This document shows, in pieces, positions 26,001-34,449 of a DNA stretch of 64,000 bases. The stretch is taken from NCBI GenBank assembly GCA_963718375.1, contig CAVQZD010000005.1:1240001-1304000 (forward strand). Direction: 5' to 3'. The DNA comes from RBG-16-64-13 sp963718375 (lineage in GTDB: Bacteria > Actinomycetota > Thermoleophilia > RBG-16-64-13). Below the pieces are notes generated by a model. That model ran no database searches and was not told the DNA's origin. It saw only the letters and a program-made list of their open reading frames with translations. The translations under genes were made by a program, and so were the position numbers. Within the stretch, counting starts at the first letter, position 1. Every line of letters begins with the position of its first letter.

Positions 26001-27212
26001 GTCAACGTGGGTCTGAACGACAGCCTCACGGAGATCCTCTCCAAGAAGCCGGGCTTCGAATGGGCCGCCTGGGACTCCTACAGGCGCTTCCTACAGACGT
26101 GGGCTATGGCCTCGGGGGTATCCCGCGATTTCTTCGACGACATGATGACCGAGTTCAAGAGCCGATCGGGCATCGAACGCAAGCTCGACTTTCCGCCCGC
26201 ACAGATGCGCCAGCTGGCCATGGAATACAGGGAAAGGTCCAAGGACCTGGGTGTGCGCTTCATAGACGACCCCTTCCGCCAAGTGGTGGGCTGCGTGCGC
26301 AAGGTCCTCAGCTCTTGGGACTCCCCCGAAGCCAAGCTGTACAGAGAGTATGTAGGGTTGGCGGCGGAGTGGGGGACGGCCGTCGTAGTGCAGCGGATGG
26401 TCTTCGGCAACTTGAGCCGTCAGTCGGGCTCCGGGGTCACGTTCACCCGCAACCCCCTCGAGCCGTACAGCAGCCAAGTGCGGCTCTTCGGCGACTTCAC
26501 CGTGTGTAGCCAGGGCGAAGACCTGGTGGGAGGGCTTGTGTTCCCCTGGCCCATCTCCGAGGCTCAGCGGTTGGGCAGCCCCACGTACAAGGAGATCGAA
26601 CACTCTCTTGAGCGCGACTTCCCCGAGGTCTATCAAGCGCTGCTGACCGTAGCTAGGGATCTGGTCGGTCGGCGAGAGCACGAGCCCCAAGAGATAGAGT
26701 TCACGTTCGAATCAGCCTCTGGGAACGACCTCTATGTGTTACAGAAGCGCCCGATGGTCCACGAACAACAAGATGACGCTCCCTACTTCGACCTGGCTTC
26801 GCCGCTGTTCAGGACGGTGGCCGCTGTGGGTATGGGCGTCTCTGGGGGCGCGTACTCCGGCCGCGTGGCCATCGACTTGGAGCAGATAGGCAAGCTGGAG
26901 CGGGAGGCTCCGGAGGATCCCATCCTGCTGCTGCGCCCGGATACCGTCCCCGAGGACATCGCGATGATCACCCGCGTCGAGGGCCTGCTGACGGCGCGCG
27001 GAGGGTCTACATCCCACGCCGCCGTCACGGCGAAACGCTTGGGCAAGACGGCGGTCGTCGATTGTCGAGCGCTGGAGGTGCTCGAACATCAGGGCGTTGC
27101 GCGCTTGGCCGGAGTGGAGCTCGTGCCCGGAGACTGGCTCTCTATCGACGGCCGAACCGGTAACATGTTCTTAGGCCGTGTGCCACTTCAGAATCAGGCG
27201 TCGCTCACGTAA
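23028..27212 (+). CDS. PPDK-like phosphotransfer protein with ~900-residue unknown N-terminus
   Basis: 1394 residues. Residues 1 to ~895 are mainly helical, without membrane segments, and resemble no family I recognise. From ~903 the protein resembles the nucleotide-binding domain of pyruvate phosphate dikinase (LGLKQMASYGHQVPPGFILT; SIRSGAAISLPGLMTTFVN; GVTFTRNPLEPY; CSQGEDLVGG; YVLQKRPMV). At ~1265-1385 lies the mobile phosphohistidine domain (LTARGGSTSHAAVTAKRLG, His ~1330). The C-terminal PEP/pyruvate TIM barrel is missing, so it cannot be a normal PPDK. It could phosphorylate a separate acceptor or act as a regulator. It is translationally coupled to the CorC-type gene and followed by a GAPDH-like gene after 48 bases. 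Confidence 0.85.
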   Translation: MSPAECILDSDALRANIDENAKPVVIPDKYRLLIDAVDSYLGVRQPLTDTLSEYFHAHRNVDLLIDGFQVILLRNWSYFERSENRAKAFALLTRLMVDLLGSSLTSSQASLLVRQVLTWCTAALTGPYPDEYDKSLREIAACLARLVPDQTLALLERDSLLRNLVRVAAKRSKVAQAFAEVFRSLLLTGYERVIQRLLVTEWAFSDEAELTDRAAVAARFPDLARDKVGALVSKGREATIEQLSTEELPTFSSLIDGAIDQVFHIDDLDDRFAVCLYFLKDDTLGYRQNEVMIDLLAVVRQLMAPDSKMDVDVVLSRLTRFFRARDNQFLLMRFQCYEAIGVAIGEASNATAADHLIEDVLYWKFQYPDIAGATDEWETVVNPFHLPKIRCWMHIIESNPALYERLAAALNVQLRLGGVYIADTDLFQRDVTRFLNADIEPIYFVAKQLLRAFPVYFNDVGAEGELRAVSTELDEICTRRDSLMHYLRKQSHAESSNRLVAFSRAVLGYWVTLDTSGLRPYLSTNTLAAVEAEREWAEGPHELLRALHPVLCEKAEEDLDGLASPDDLVDCLVDLSIAELEEALAALPAVEDADPRAPRRVVLMVRTHQLLRQKYTLSDDGIGHAVDRNLQLSAATRSSFNKALALWQTRPTRGTKERLLDSALDVLEELKAIVLSPVRSAALENIYQKRHIAAGIPSMYGTYAESKFDALGLSFRAENLVGRLLEDIVVEGVGPYLTRDSLRRMASTIRRFERALSTDGVESRNLAANIRLLESSFKSQNFTFHQYHNVFQFIAASVAEMSRNSVLSHDQVLHTVLDHDRRQCELRNMSLDAVAEMVLREVLVSALGMQTLDRYVSATLHQMATLTGRLGNSALTRMMNYDPERLVSHIYGATVGTDDQMMLGFKGLGLKQMASYGHQVPPGFILTTELFSAMPAMSYRPLFDDALKRLDTSIARLQKDTGLRLGDPNKLLTLSIRSGAAISLPGLMTTFVNVGLNDSLTEILSKKPGFEWAAWDSYRRFLQTWAMASGVSRDFFDDMMTEFKSRSGIERKLDFPPAQMRQLAMEYRERSKDLGVRFIDDPFRQVVGCVRKVLSSWDSPEAKLYREYVGLAAEWGTAVVVQRMVFGNLSRQSGSGVTFTRNPLEPYSSQVRLFGDFTVCSQGEDLVGGLVFPWPISEAQRLGSPTYKEIEHSLERDFPEVYQALLTVARDLVGRREHEPQEIEFTFESASGNDLYVLQKRPMVHEQQDDAPYFDLASPLFRTVAAVGMGVSGGAYSGRVAIDLEQIGKLEREAPEDPILLLRPDTVPEDIAMITRVEGLLTARGGSTSHAAVTAKRLGKTAVVDCRALEVLEHQGVARLAGVELVPGDWLSIDGRTGNMFLGRVPLQNQASLT

Positions 27213-27260
27213 CGAGCCCGGCGCTGAACCACCGCAACCAGACCTAGAAAGGGACTTTGG

Positions 27261-28470
27261 ATGAGTGCTCCGAGGACGCTGGGGATCAATGGCTTGGGCC
27301 GCATCGGCAAGCTGACTCTGTGGTACCACCTGGCTCACGACAACTTCGACCGCATCGTGGTCAATATGGGCAGGCCGGTGGGCACTTCGCTTCAGTCCCT
27401 CGCCGAGTACATCGCCAAGGACAGCACCTACGGCCCCCTGCACCGCTATCTCGGCGGCTGCAAGGCGACTCCCGACGTCACCGTGGTCGACGAAGAGAAG
27501 GGACTGATCAGGGCGCATGGCAAGGAACTGCTGATACTGAGGGAGGCGCGCAACCCCAAGGACATCCCCTGGCGAGATAGTGGGGTCGGTGTGGTGGTCG
27601 ATTGCACCGGCAAGTTCCAGGACCCAAACGCCGACGCGGACGATCCCAAGGGCTCCCTGAGGGGACACCTGGCGGCCGGAGCGCGGGCGGTAGTGCAGAG
27701 TTCGCCGTTCAAGAGCAAGCGCGAAGGCGTGCCTCTGCCCGATGATGTCGGCGTTTCTCATCTTCGGCATCAACCATCTCGACTACGATCCGGGCAAGCA
27801 CAAGCTGGTGTCGGCCGCTTCTTGCACCACCACCGCGCTGGCGCACATGATGAGACCCCTACTGGCTAGGGACCTCACCAATCGCATGATCACTGCCGGC
27901 ATGAGCACCGTCCACGCGGCCACGGCCAGTCAGCCGGTCATCGATTCGGTCCCCAAGTCCGGCGCCAAGGACCTGCGCAAGACCAGGGGGGCTATGGGCA
28001 ACATCGTCCTGACCTCCACCAATGCCGCCAAGGCGCTCGAGCAGGTGATGCCCGAGATAGCCAACATCGGCTTCATGGCCGACTCGGTGCGCATCCCCAC
28101 GGTCACTGCCAGCTTGATCATCCTCAACGTCACCTTCCAGACCGAGATGATGAAAGACGGTAGTGTCTCCGTGGATCAGGGAGCTATCAACGCCATCTAC
28201 GAAGAGGCCTCCAAGGGCGAAGCCAAGGGTCTGGTCAAGTACAGCCAAGAACAGAACGTCTCCACTGACATGATCGGCGAGGACGCGGCTGTGGTCATCG
28301 AGGCCGTCGAGACCCATACCCGCACCGGATTCGTGAACCTGCAGCTATCGGGTGGCACGGAGCGCATCCCCGTGACGCACGTCAAGGTCTTCGGCTGGTA
28401 CGACAACGAGCTCGGCAGCTACACCCATCGTCTGGGTCAACTGACCGGCCACGTGGGTGCGACCCTCTAG
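27261..28470 (+). pseudogene. Glyceraldehyde-3-phosphate dehydrogenase-like gene, frameshifted
   Basis: The first frame (from ATG 27261) gives an NAD-binding half with GINGLGRIGKLTLWYHLA, DSTYGPLHRYLGG and VVVDCTGKFQD. The second frame, to 28470, gives the catalytic half with IFGINHLDYDP, SAASCTTTALAHMM (catalytic Cys), TVHAATASQPVIDS and GWYDNELGSYTHRL. They join near 27740-27750 by a +1 shift, one extra base. Restored, the product is about 400 residues, longer than the usual ~335, and its N-terminus differs from standard GapA. An assembly indel, a true mutation or recoding are all possible. It follows the PPDK-like gene in the same direction. Confidence 0.75.
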
Positions 28471-28473
28471 GAC

Positions 28474-29049
28474 CTAGGACACCACCAGGAACTCGACCCC
28501 GAGTGCGGGCACGTCCGCCTGCGCAGTCGGGTCACCCCCGGCGCGCGGCTGCGTGACCGCGCTCGGGGGTCTGTCGCCGCCGGGGCTCGCATCTGTCGGG
28601 GTGATCACGAGTCGCGCCATGGTGCGCGGGCGCCCGAAGCGCTCCTGCCCGGCCGAGCCGGGGTTGAGGTGCAGCACGCCGCCCCGCTCCTCACTCTCCG
28701 CCCGATGAGTGTGACCGCTTATCACCGCGCGGATGCCCCCGCGCGCGCACGTCTCACGCAGCCGGCTGGCGATGTGGCCCACCAGGATACGGACCCCCCC
28801 TATCTCCACCTCGGTCTCGACCGGCAGAGCAGCAGCCCAGGCCCCCGTGTCGCAGTTGCCGCGCACTGCCGTCAGTGGCGCGAGCGCCCGCAGGGCCGCG
28901 AGCACCTGCGCTGAGCCCACGTCTCCGGCGTGGATGATGTGATCGACCCCCTCCAGATGTTGCCTCACCTCTGAATACAGGTGACCGTGCGTATCGGACA
29001 GCACGCCGACGACGATGGGCTTGTCGCTCTGAGTCACAAACAGCTCCAT
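28474..29049 (-). CDS. YfcE/MJ0936-type metallophosphoesterase
   Basis: 191 residues. The calcineurin-like metal motifs are all present: VLSDTHGH, IHAGDVGS, RGNCDTG, VGHIAS, SGHTHRAE and LNPGSAGQERFGRPR. Proteins of this group are Mn/Ni-dependent phosphodiesterases active on model or cyclic-nucleotide substrates; the natural substrate is usually unknown. The last ~45 residues are a Pro/Gly/Ala-rich extension not seen in short members. The start shares one base with the stop of the upstream Fe-S gene (TGATG), so it is translated from that operon. It converges with the GAPDH-like gene with 3 bases between. Confidence 0.85.
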   Translation of the reverse strand: MELFVTQSDKPIVVGVLSDTHGHLYSEVRQHLEGVDHIIHAGDVGSAQVLAALRALAPLTAVRGNCDTGAWAAALPVETEVEIGGVRILVGHIASRLRETCARGGIRAVISGHTHRAESEERGGVLHLNPGSAGQERFGRPRTMARLVITPTDASPGGDRPPSAVTQPRAGGDPTAQADVPALGVEFLVVS

Positions 29050-30142
29050 CAGCGGAGGTCGTCGTCGAACAGGTCGTCGCTCAGGACGTTGCCGGGCGGC
29101 AGCTGGCCGTGCTCGCGGGAGTACTGGGCCAGCAGCTCCGACTCGCGCTGAGTGTATAGCGGTTCGACCTCAAAACGGAGTGAGGTGACTCCGGCACCAG
29201 CCGGGCCGTTACGGACCCTCTGCCCCCTCCGCCAACGCGTCCGTCACCCCATGCCGAAGGTCAGGCACCCCCGCGATGCGCAGGACAAGCCCGGCCACGT
29301 CCAACAGGGTGAAGACGCCGGCGGCCTCCGGGACGATGGGCAGCCCCTCCGGCAACGCTATCTGTCGACGGTGGGCGGCAGCGTCTGGGCCGCGAGACCA
29401 GTGCTTCTCCCGCCGGGCAGCCAACCACTTCGCTCCTTCAGGTCCCGGAGCCGAGAGAGCGCCAGTCGGGCAGACCAAGACGCAGAGTCCGCAGAACGTA
29501 CAGCCCGACGCGCGCAGCGTCCCCTGCTTAGGGTGCACCACCTCCGACCATCTCCAGGGCGTCTCCCGCCTGCGTCTGTGTCGCGCAGACCCCCACGCAA
29601 CGCTCACAGGCCACGCAGAGACCGGGTTCGCGGCGGATACGTCCCTCAACGGTCGATTCTCGCGACACCGCGACCTCGCGGCGGGGGATCAGCACCAGCG
29701 GGTCCACCGCCTGTACGACCGCGCTGAGTTCGCAGGTGCCGAGCTTGTCACAGCATCGCGCCTCGGCGACAAGGCCATGGGTGCAGGTATCTCTGCTGCA
29801 GCCTTCCCGGTCAGCGCAGCTGAGGCAGAAGTGGGGGTGCCGCGCGAGGAGGGAGGCCAGCCGTTCTGCCCGCACGGTTCGCAGCCCGGCATCGTCGGTC
29901 GTGACCTCTGCGCCCGCCGTCGCCTCAGTGGCACAGGCCTGCACCGTGGAACCGTCGGCGAGTCGTACCGCGCAGAGACCGCACGCAGTCCCAGTCTCGC
30001 CTCGTGACTCATGCCCCAGCGCCGGATGGGCACACAATCTGGGCACGTATCTGCCGGCGACATCGCAAGCCTCAAGCAGACTGCAGCCGGCTTCCACCTC
30101 GGTCGCGACGCCGTCGATATATGCGACGACCAAGGCCGCCAT
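29049..30142 (-). pseudogene. NuoG-like multi-cluster Fe-S electron-transfer protein, two +1 frameshifts
   Basis: Starts at ATG 30142 in a TGATG overlap with the ferredoxin gene. The N-terminus is a 2Fe-2S domain (ACDVAGRYVPRLCAHP; TACGLCAVRLADG; VQACATEA), then the His-Cys3 NuoG-type cluster (HPHFCLSCADREGCSRDTC) and a 4Fe-4S motif CVACERCVGVC. The frame hits a TAA at 29528. The next frame carries the second 4Fe-4S motif CTFCGLCVLVCPTGAL and ends at TAA 29209; the third carries EPLYTQRESELLAQYSREHG to TGA 29049. Restored, it is ~360 residues resembling the NuoG/HoxU N-terminal module. Each internal TAA directly follows a Pro codon (CCC, CCG). It would carry electrons between a donor and the nearby ATPase-activated reductase. 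Confidence 0.75.
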
Positions 30143-30435
30143 CACCAGCTGTGGCGCAGCGCCCCCGCGGAGCAGGCCTCCGCACAGGGTAGCGCTGGCT
30201 GGACGCCGCCGCCTCCCCCTCCGGCCTTGCACTCCGAGCAGAGCTCGCGGACGCGCTTGCGGGCACCTTCCGCCACCGCGGCCACGCGGTCGTCGTAGTC
30301 GTCCATCTCGACCACCAGCATTTTCTGCGGGCAGGCGGTCACGCAACCGTGCTCTCCGCAGACGGCGCACGCGTCGCCATCGATGGTGATGTAGTAGAAG
30401 CCCGACCCGTCTTCGTAGCCGTAGTTAGCTATCAC
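30142..30435 (-). CDS. Two-cluster 4Fe-4S ferredoxin-like protein
   Basis: 97 residues. The first cluster motif is CAVCGEHGCVTACP (~22-35, spacing C-x2-C-x4-C-x3-C). The second is split: ELCSECKAG near 65-73 and LPCAEACSAGAL near 82-93, separated by a Gly-rich loop. The start overlaps the BcrA-like gene by 11 bases and the stop overlaps the next start (TGATG), so it is firmly inside the operon. It is the best candidate electron carrier between KorAB, which lacks its own ferredoxin subunit here, and the ATPase-driven reductase. Confidence 0.82.
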   Translation of the reverse strand: MIANYGYEDGSGFYYITIDGDACAVCGEHGCVTACPQKMLVVEMDDYDDRVAAVAEGARKRVRELCSECKAGGGGGGVQPALPCAEACSAGALRHSW

Positions 30436-31342
30436 GTTGTCCCTTGCGGTAGAGGGAGTGGGCGAAGAGAGCCGCGCCCAGCGCGCCGGCGATCTGCGGA
30501 TCGAGCACGGAATCGGGCGGTAGCTTGACAGCCTCGACTCCGATGAGCCGTTCGATGCGCCTGGTGACGCCGATGTTCTTGCCGATGCCTCCGGTGATGA
30601 AGAAGTCCGGCTGTACCTGCATCCGCTCGATCAGGCCGGCCACCCGTTGCGCCATGGCTCCGCAGTATGCGGCCAGCACCCGGTTGACGCTCCAGCCAGC
30701 CCGCAGAAGAGTGGTGGCCTCTGACTTGGCGAACACCGTACACACGTTGCTCACTGGAGACGGCTCTTCGTCGATATCGAACGAACGCGCCCCGATGTCC
30801 TCGATTGGCACGGATAGCACGTCGGCGATGACCTCCATGCCCCGTCCCGTCCCCGCAGCGCACTTATCGTTCATGATGAAGTTGAGCACCTTGCCCCGCT
30901 CATCACAGTGGATGACCTTGCAATCCTGGCCGCCCATATCCAAGATCGTGCGCACATCCGCGCCCACCATGTAGTTCGCACCACGCGCGTGACAGGCGAT
31001 CTCGGTGATGGTCCGCTGGGCGAAGGGGACGTTCACGCGTCCATAGCCCGTGCCCACGCAATACGACACGTCGTCCAGAGTCAACCCGGCCGCGCCCGCC
31101 GCACCCTTGAAGACGCGCAGTGCGCTATCGGGGCTCGAAGAGCCGGTGCGGGTGGAGAAGAAAGAGAGGGGCTTGCTGTCGGCCAGCAGTACGGCTTGAG
31201 AGCTCACCGACCCCACGTCGATACCCACCGCGAGGACAGAAGCCTTGCGCCAGTCCACGTCCGGAGCGAGCCAGGAGGTGTCGCTCCACCTCCAGTAGTC
31301 GAGCGTCCGCGACCCCTGGCTGCTAGTAGTCGTATCCACCAT
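30425..31342 (-). CDS. BcrA/BzdQ-like ASKHA ATPase (CoA-reductase/dehydratase activase)
   Basis: 305 residues from the ATG at 31342. A Trp-rich lead (LDYWRWSDTSW) precedes the ASKHA ATPase fold: phosphate-1 GIDVGSVSSQAVLL, phosphate-2 DMGGQDCKVI, adenosine site FITGGIGKNIG. The two cysteines that hold a bridging 4Fe-4S cluster are in NDKCAAGTG and SNVCTVFAKSE. This is the pattern of BcrA/BzdQ, one of two ATPase subunits of class I benzoyl-CoA reductase; related activases serve 2-hydroxyacyl-CoA dehydratases. It would hydrolyse ATP to raise electrons to very low potential. The reductase subunits (BcrB/C) are absent from the window. It overlaps the kinase stop upstream by 20 bases and the ferredoxin downstream. 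Confidence 0.85.
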   Translation of the reverse strand: MVDTTTSSQGSRTLDYWRWSDTSWLAPDVDWRKASVLAVGIDVGSVSSQAVLLADSKPLSFFSTRTGSSSPDSALRVFKGAAGAAGLTLDDVSYCVGTGYGRVNVPFAQRTITEIACHARGANYMVGADVRTILDMGGQDCKVIHCDERGKVLNFIMNDKCAAGTGRGMEVIADVLSVPIEDIGARSFDIDEEPSPVSNVCTVFAKSEATTLLRAGWSVNRVLAAYCGAMAQRVAGLIERMQVQPDFFITGGIGKNIGVTRRIERLIGVEAVKLPPDSVLDPQIAGALGAALFAHSLYRKGQRDS

Positions 31343-32955
31343 ATTTGTCGGAATATCCACGCCGATAGTAGTATCCACGCCGCCCCTTGACTCCGCCGGC
31401 CACCACTCCGATAACGTGCGCATTCGCGCGGCGCAATGCCTCGCGTACACGGGCTATCTCGTCACGAGTCGTGGACCCCAGTTTCGCTGTCAGAATGACC
31501 GCATCCACGTGCGCCGCCATCACCACCGCGTCCGACACCGCTAGGACGGGAGGGGTAGTCGACAAGCACATAATCCGCTAAGCCTTCCAGTTCGGTGACG
31601 ATCTCGGCCATGCGCGCCGATTGCAGCAACTCGTTGGGGTTCGGTGGCAGCGGTCCGGAGGTGATGCAATACAGGTTCTTTCGTAGCACGAGTTTGGCGG
31701 AATCAACTTCCCCCTTGCGAGACCTGGTCGGGATCAGCGGGTCCATCTGCACCAGCTGCATCGCCCCTGGTACTGAAGAGACGCCGGCCAGAAGGTTGGA
31801 CAACCCAACATCGTTGACCAAACCGAGATACTCGTGAAGCATGGGTCTGCGCAGGTCAGCCTCGAGAATGATCACACGCCTGCCAGACATGGCCATACTT
31901 ATGGCCAAGTTGATGGTAGTGACCGTCTTGCCCTCGCCCGGAAGACCACTGGTGATGAGGATCTTGCGCAGGTTGCCGTCAACATTGAAGTACTGGAGTG
32001 TGGACCGAAGCGTGCGAAAGGACTCAAGTAGTGGGGCTCGGTTGCTGGCGAATCCGACTACTTCGCTGGACCTGTCTTGCATGCTACGGCGTCGCCACCC
32101 TCGGCGCCCGACCACGGGCACGCCCACAAGCACGGGCAAGCCCGAGAGCTTCTCCAGGGTCTTCTCGTCCTTGATCCGTCTATCCAGATAGTCGAGGAGG
32201 AAGGCCAGCCCTACCCCCAAGACAACACCGAGCACGAGAGCCAAGATCACGTCGCGTCTCGTCTGGGGCGTGAAGGCCGCGCCGGGAACGCCGGCCGGGT
32301 CCAGGGGCTTGAAGTCGCTGTCCGTTACGGTGAGAGCGACACGCAGTTGCTCGTACCTGTTCCGCTGCAAGAGCCCTGCTTCGGAGTTGCGCTCTTCGGG
32401 AGTCATCGCCGCCAACTGACTCTCTAGTAGGTCACGTGCTCGGATGACCAAGTTCTGGCGCACGTCCTGCCTGTACTTGACGAACTGATCGGCGAACGCG
32501 TTGGCGACTGCAGCAGCTTCTTCTGGGTCAGTACTGGTAGCAGAGATCGTGACGAAGTTGGTGCCTGCTGAAGCGCTGGCCGCGACCATGCCTGAGAGCT
32601 CTTCGGGTGAGAGATCGGCGCCCGGCAGGTCTCCGGCCTGCAGTTGACCCTGGACGGCCTCCGCTATGGTCTCGTTCTTGCCCACGGCCGCGATGGCCGT
32701 TTCGATGGTGCGATCTCTGTCGTAGTCGTAGGCGAATATCTGGTAACCCGTCACCAGGCTACTCACGTCCGTGGGTTCGTAGACGATCCCAGCCGAGGCA
32801 CGGTAGAGAGGTGTTGTCCGCAGAGAAGACGTAAGCACCACAGCCAAGACGACCGCGACACACACCACGATGACCCAGGCCCGATCCCTTAGGACCCGAA
32901 GGTAGTCCTCGAGGCCTACGCCCTCGCGTCGGCTCTCATCCGTCTCGGCCATCAT
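31323..32955 (-). pseudogene. Wzz-type polysaccharide tyrosine autokinase (BY-kinase), frameshifted
   Basis: N-terminal Wzz chain-length domain with two membrane segments (~25-45; ~235-260), an extracytoplasmic loop between, then the kinase domain with Walker A SGLPGEGKTVTTINLA and Walker A' IILEADLRRPMLHEYL. The long frame runs into unrelated sequence after DYVLVD near 31556. A +1 shift restores PPVLAVSDAVVMAAHVDAV and a C-terminus ending in a tyrosine cluster (YYYRRGYSDKYGGYDY), which is where these kinases autophosphorylate. Restored length is ~540 residues. Such kinases control capsule or exopolysaccharide assembly. The shift site reads CCC followed by T. It is the only polysaccharide-assembly gene here beside a nucleotidyltransferase. 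Confidence 0.8.
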
Positions 32956-33029
32956 CCCCGCCCTGATTCTGGAACTGCACGCGAACGCACCCGAGCAAGC
33001 TGCGGATGCCGTTCGTCAGTTTACTATAC

Positions 33030-34280
33030 TCATACCCCTTCGGCCCCCCCGCTGCCTTCCATGCCACCGACCCTCGTCAGCCGTCTGGCCCACTTAGTGA
33101 CGAGTCGGAAGGGACGCAGAGGACCGTACAGCCATGCGAGACATCGGGGAAGCGAATAGGTCGCCCAGTCTTCGGGTCCAGACTGAAACAGGCGCCGCAG
33201 CGCATGGCCCATGCTCGACGCAAGCCGGTCTTCGCTGGCGAAGGTCCACCATAGATGGGCCAGCTCCTGCCGCGAGCCCACGGCGGCCTCCTTCGACGGG
33301 AGACTCGGCCTCAATGTCCGGGCAAGAGAGCGCCCGACCCAATCTGACGCAAGTCTCTCGTCCACGGCCGGTACCACCTCCATGCCCAACGCGGAGCATA
33401 CGTGATGGGCACCCACACACACCCTGCGAAGACATCCTACCTCGCGCGCTTCACCGAGCAGATCCTCCCATTCCGAAGCCCCGACTTGGCGGATCTGCAC
33501 TCCCAAGCTCAGTAGCTTCTCGACCGTGTCCCAACGGTCCCGGCCGTACTCCAGGCAGGTGATCAAGAAGCGGTCGTGACGACTTGGACAGGGCACCGCC
33601 GTGCCCAATAGCTGCACCTGCTCCGCGCGCGCAAACACCGACTCGGGTCTGAGTGATCGCGAGCTGATACCCATTGTCACTTCCCAGTGCAGCTCCACGT
33701 GTGCGTGCTTGTCTGGATGCGTCAAGGCTATCTGGCCCAGGCTGCCCCTGCGGCGGCGCGCGATCTTCTCGTTGAAAGGATTCGCATCCGTGAAGCCACC
33801 ACGGATTAGAGTCTCCCGGGCCGCGACCACGTCGTCATGTCCCACGAGCAGATCAAGATCGGACCAGGTTCGCATCGCCACATCGCCGTACAGGCTCATG
33901 GCCCACGCCGGACCCTTGTAGGGCATAGCCTTGATGCCCTGCTCTTGCAGTGAGTCGAGCACTTGGAGCAACAATGCGGTCTGGCGAAGACTTCTGACCG
34001 TCGCGGCGCGCTGCAAGTCAGCGAGGCACTTCACCAAGGGGCGGTCGGCTTCGGCAGCTGCCTCAGTGACAACCGTCTTATGCAGATGGCCAAGCATCCC
34101 CTGGGCCGCGGCGGCTTCACAGAGTCTTTCCGCGGAAGAACATTTCGCCAAGTCGGCCCAGAAATCGTCCAGCGCCTCCGGGTGCAGCACCGCCCGCGCG
34201 CACGCCAGAAGGGCCCGCAGCTCCGGCGAGAGCTCGGGTGATGCCACCCAAGATGCTTGGGCTGAAGACCTAGCCGTCAC
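33030..34280 (-). CDS. Nucleotidyltransferase-family protein (NTP_transf_5-like)
   Basis: 416 residues from GTG 34280. The nucleotidyltransferase core is in the first half: AMPYKGPAWAMSLYGDVAMR, then the metal-binding TWSDLDLLVG, then HVELHWEVT. A helical C-terminal half follows. The pattern resembles the PF14907-type family, found beside exopolysaccharide clusters and in some lasso-peptide clusters next to an ABC transporter. Here an ABC exporter lies divergently upstream, and a Wzz/BY-kinase lies 74 bases downstream. The reaction and substrate are not known. The GTG lacks a clear ribosome-binding site and overlaps a 36-codon ORF by 11 bases. Confidence 0.72.
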   Translation of the reverse strand: MTARSSAQASWVASPELSPELRALLACARAVLHPEALDDFWADLAKCSSAERLCEAAAAQGMLGHLHKTVVTEAAAEADRPLVKCLADLQRAATVRSLRQTALLLQVLDSLQEQGIKAMPYKGPAWAMSLYGDVAMRTWSDLDLLVGHDDVVAARETLIRGGFTDANPFNEKIARRRRGSLGQIALTHPDKHAHVELHWEVTMGISSRSLRPESVFARAEQVQLLGTAVPCPSRHDRFLITCLEYGRDRWDTVEKLLSLGVQIRQVGASEWEDLLGEAREVGCLRRVCVGAHHVCSALGMEVVPAVDERLASDWVGRSLARTLRPSLPSKEAAVGSRQELAHLWWTFASEDRLASSMGHALRRLFQSGPEDWATYSLPRCLAWLYGPLRPFRLVTKWARRLTRVGGMEGSGGAEGV

Positions 34281-34380
34281 TCGAGTCCGCCGGCGCTGAC
34301 TGTTCGATCTCGTAGTGGCGGACGTGGTCCCCCAACGCGGTCCTCTCCCTTGCGACTCCGTGGCGGCGAGATATTAACAC
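34270..34380 (-). CDS. Possible 36-residue peptide upstream of the nucleotidyltransferase
   Basis: A small ORF from GTG 34380 to TAG 34270. Within it TTG 34335 has AGGGAGAGGA about 5 bases upstream and would give a 21-residue peptide beginning GDHVRHYEIEQ after the initiator residue. It overlaps the nucleotidyltransferase start by 11 bases, which suggests a translationally coupled leader or a small peptide. It lies between the nucleotidyltransferase and an ABC exporter, a pairing seen in some lasso-peptide clusters, but no leader peptidase or cyclase gene is present. No similarity is recognised, and chance is a real possibility. Confidence 0.25.
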   Translation of the reverse strand: MLISRRHGVARERTALGDHVRHYEIEQSAPADSSDG

Positions 34381-34449
34381 CCCTGGTTGGATATATTGTG
34401 TGTGGTGCCTATCGGGGATAGAAGGGCTGCGACCGCGAGGAGAACACGG

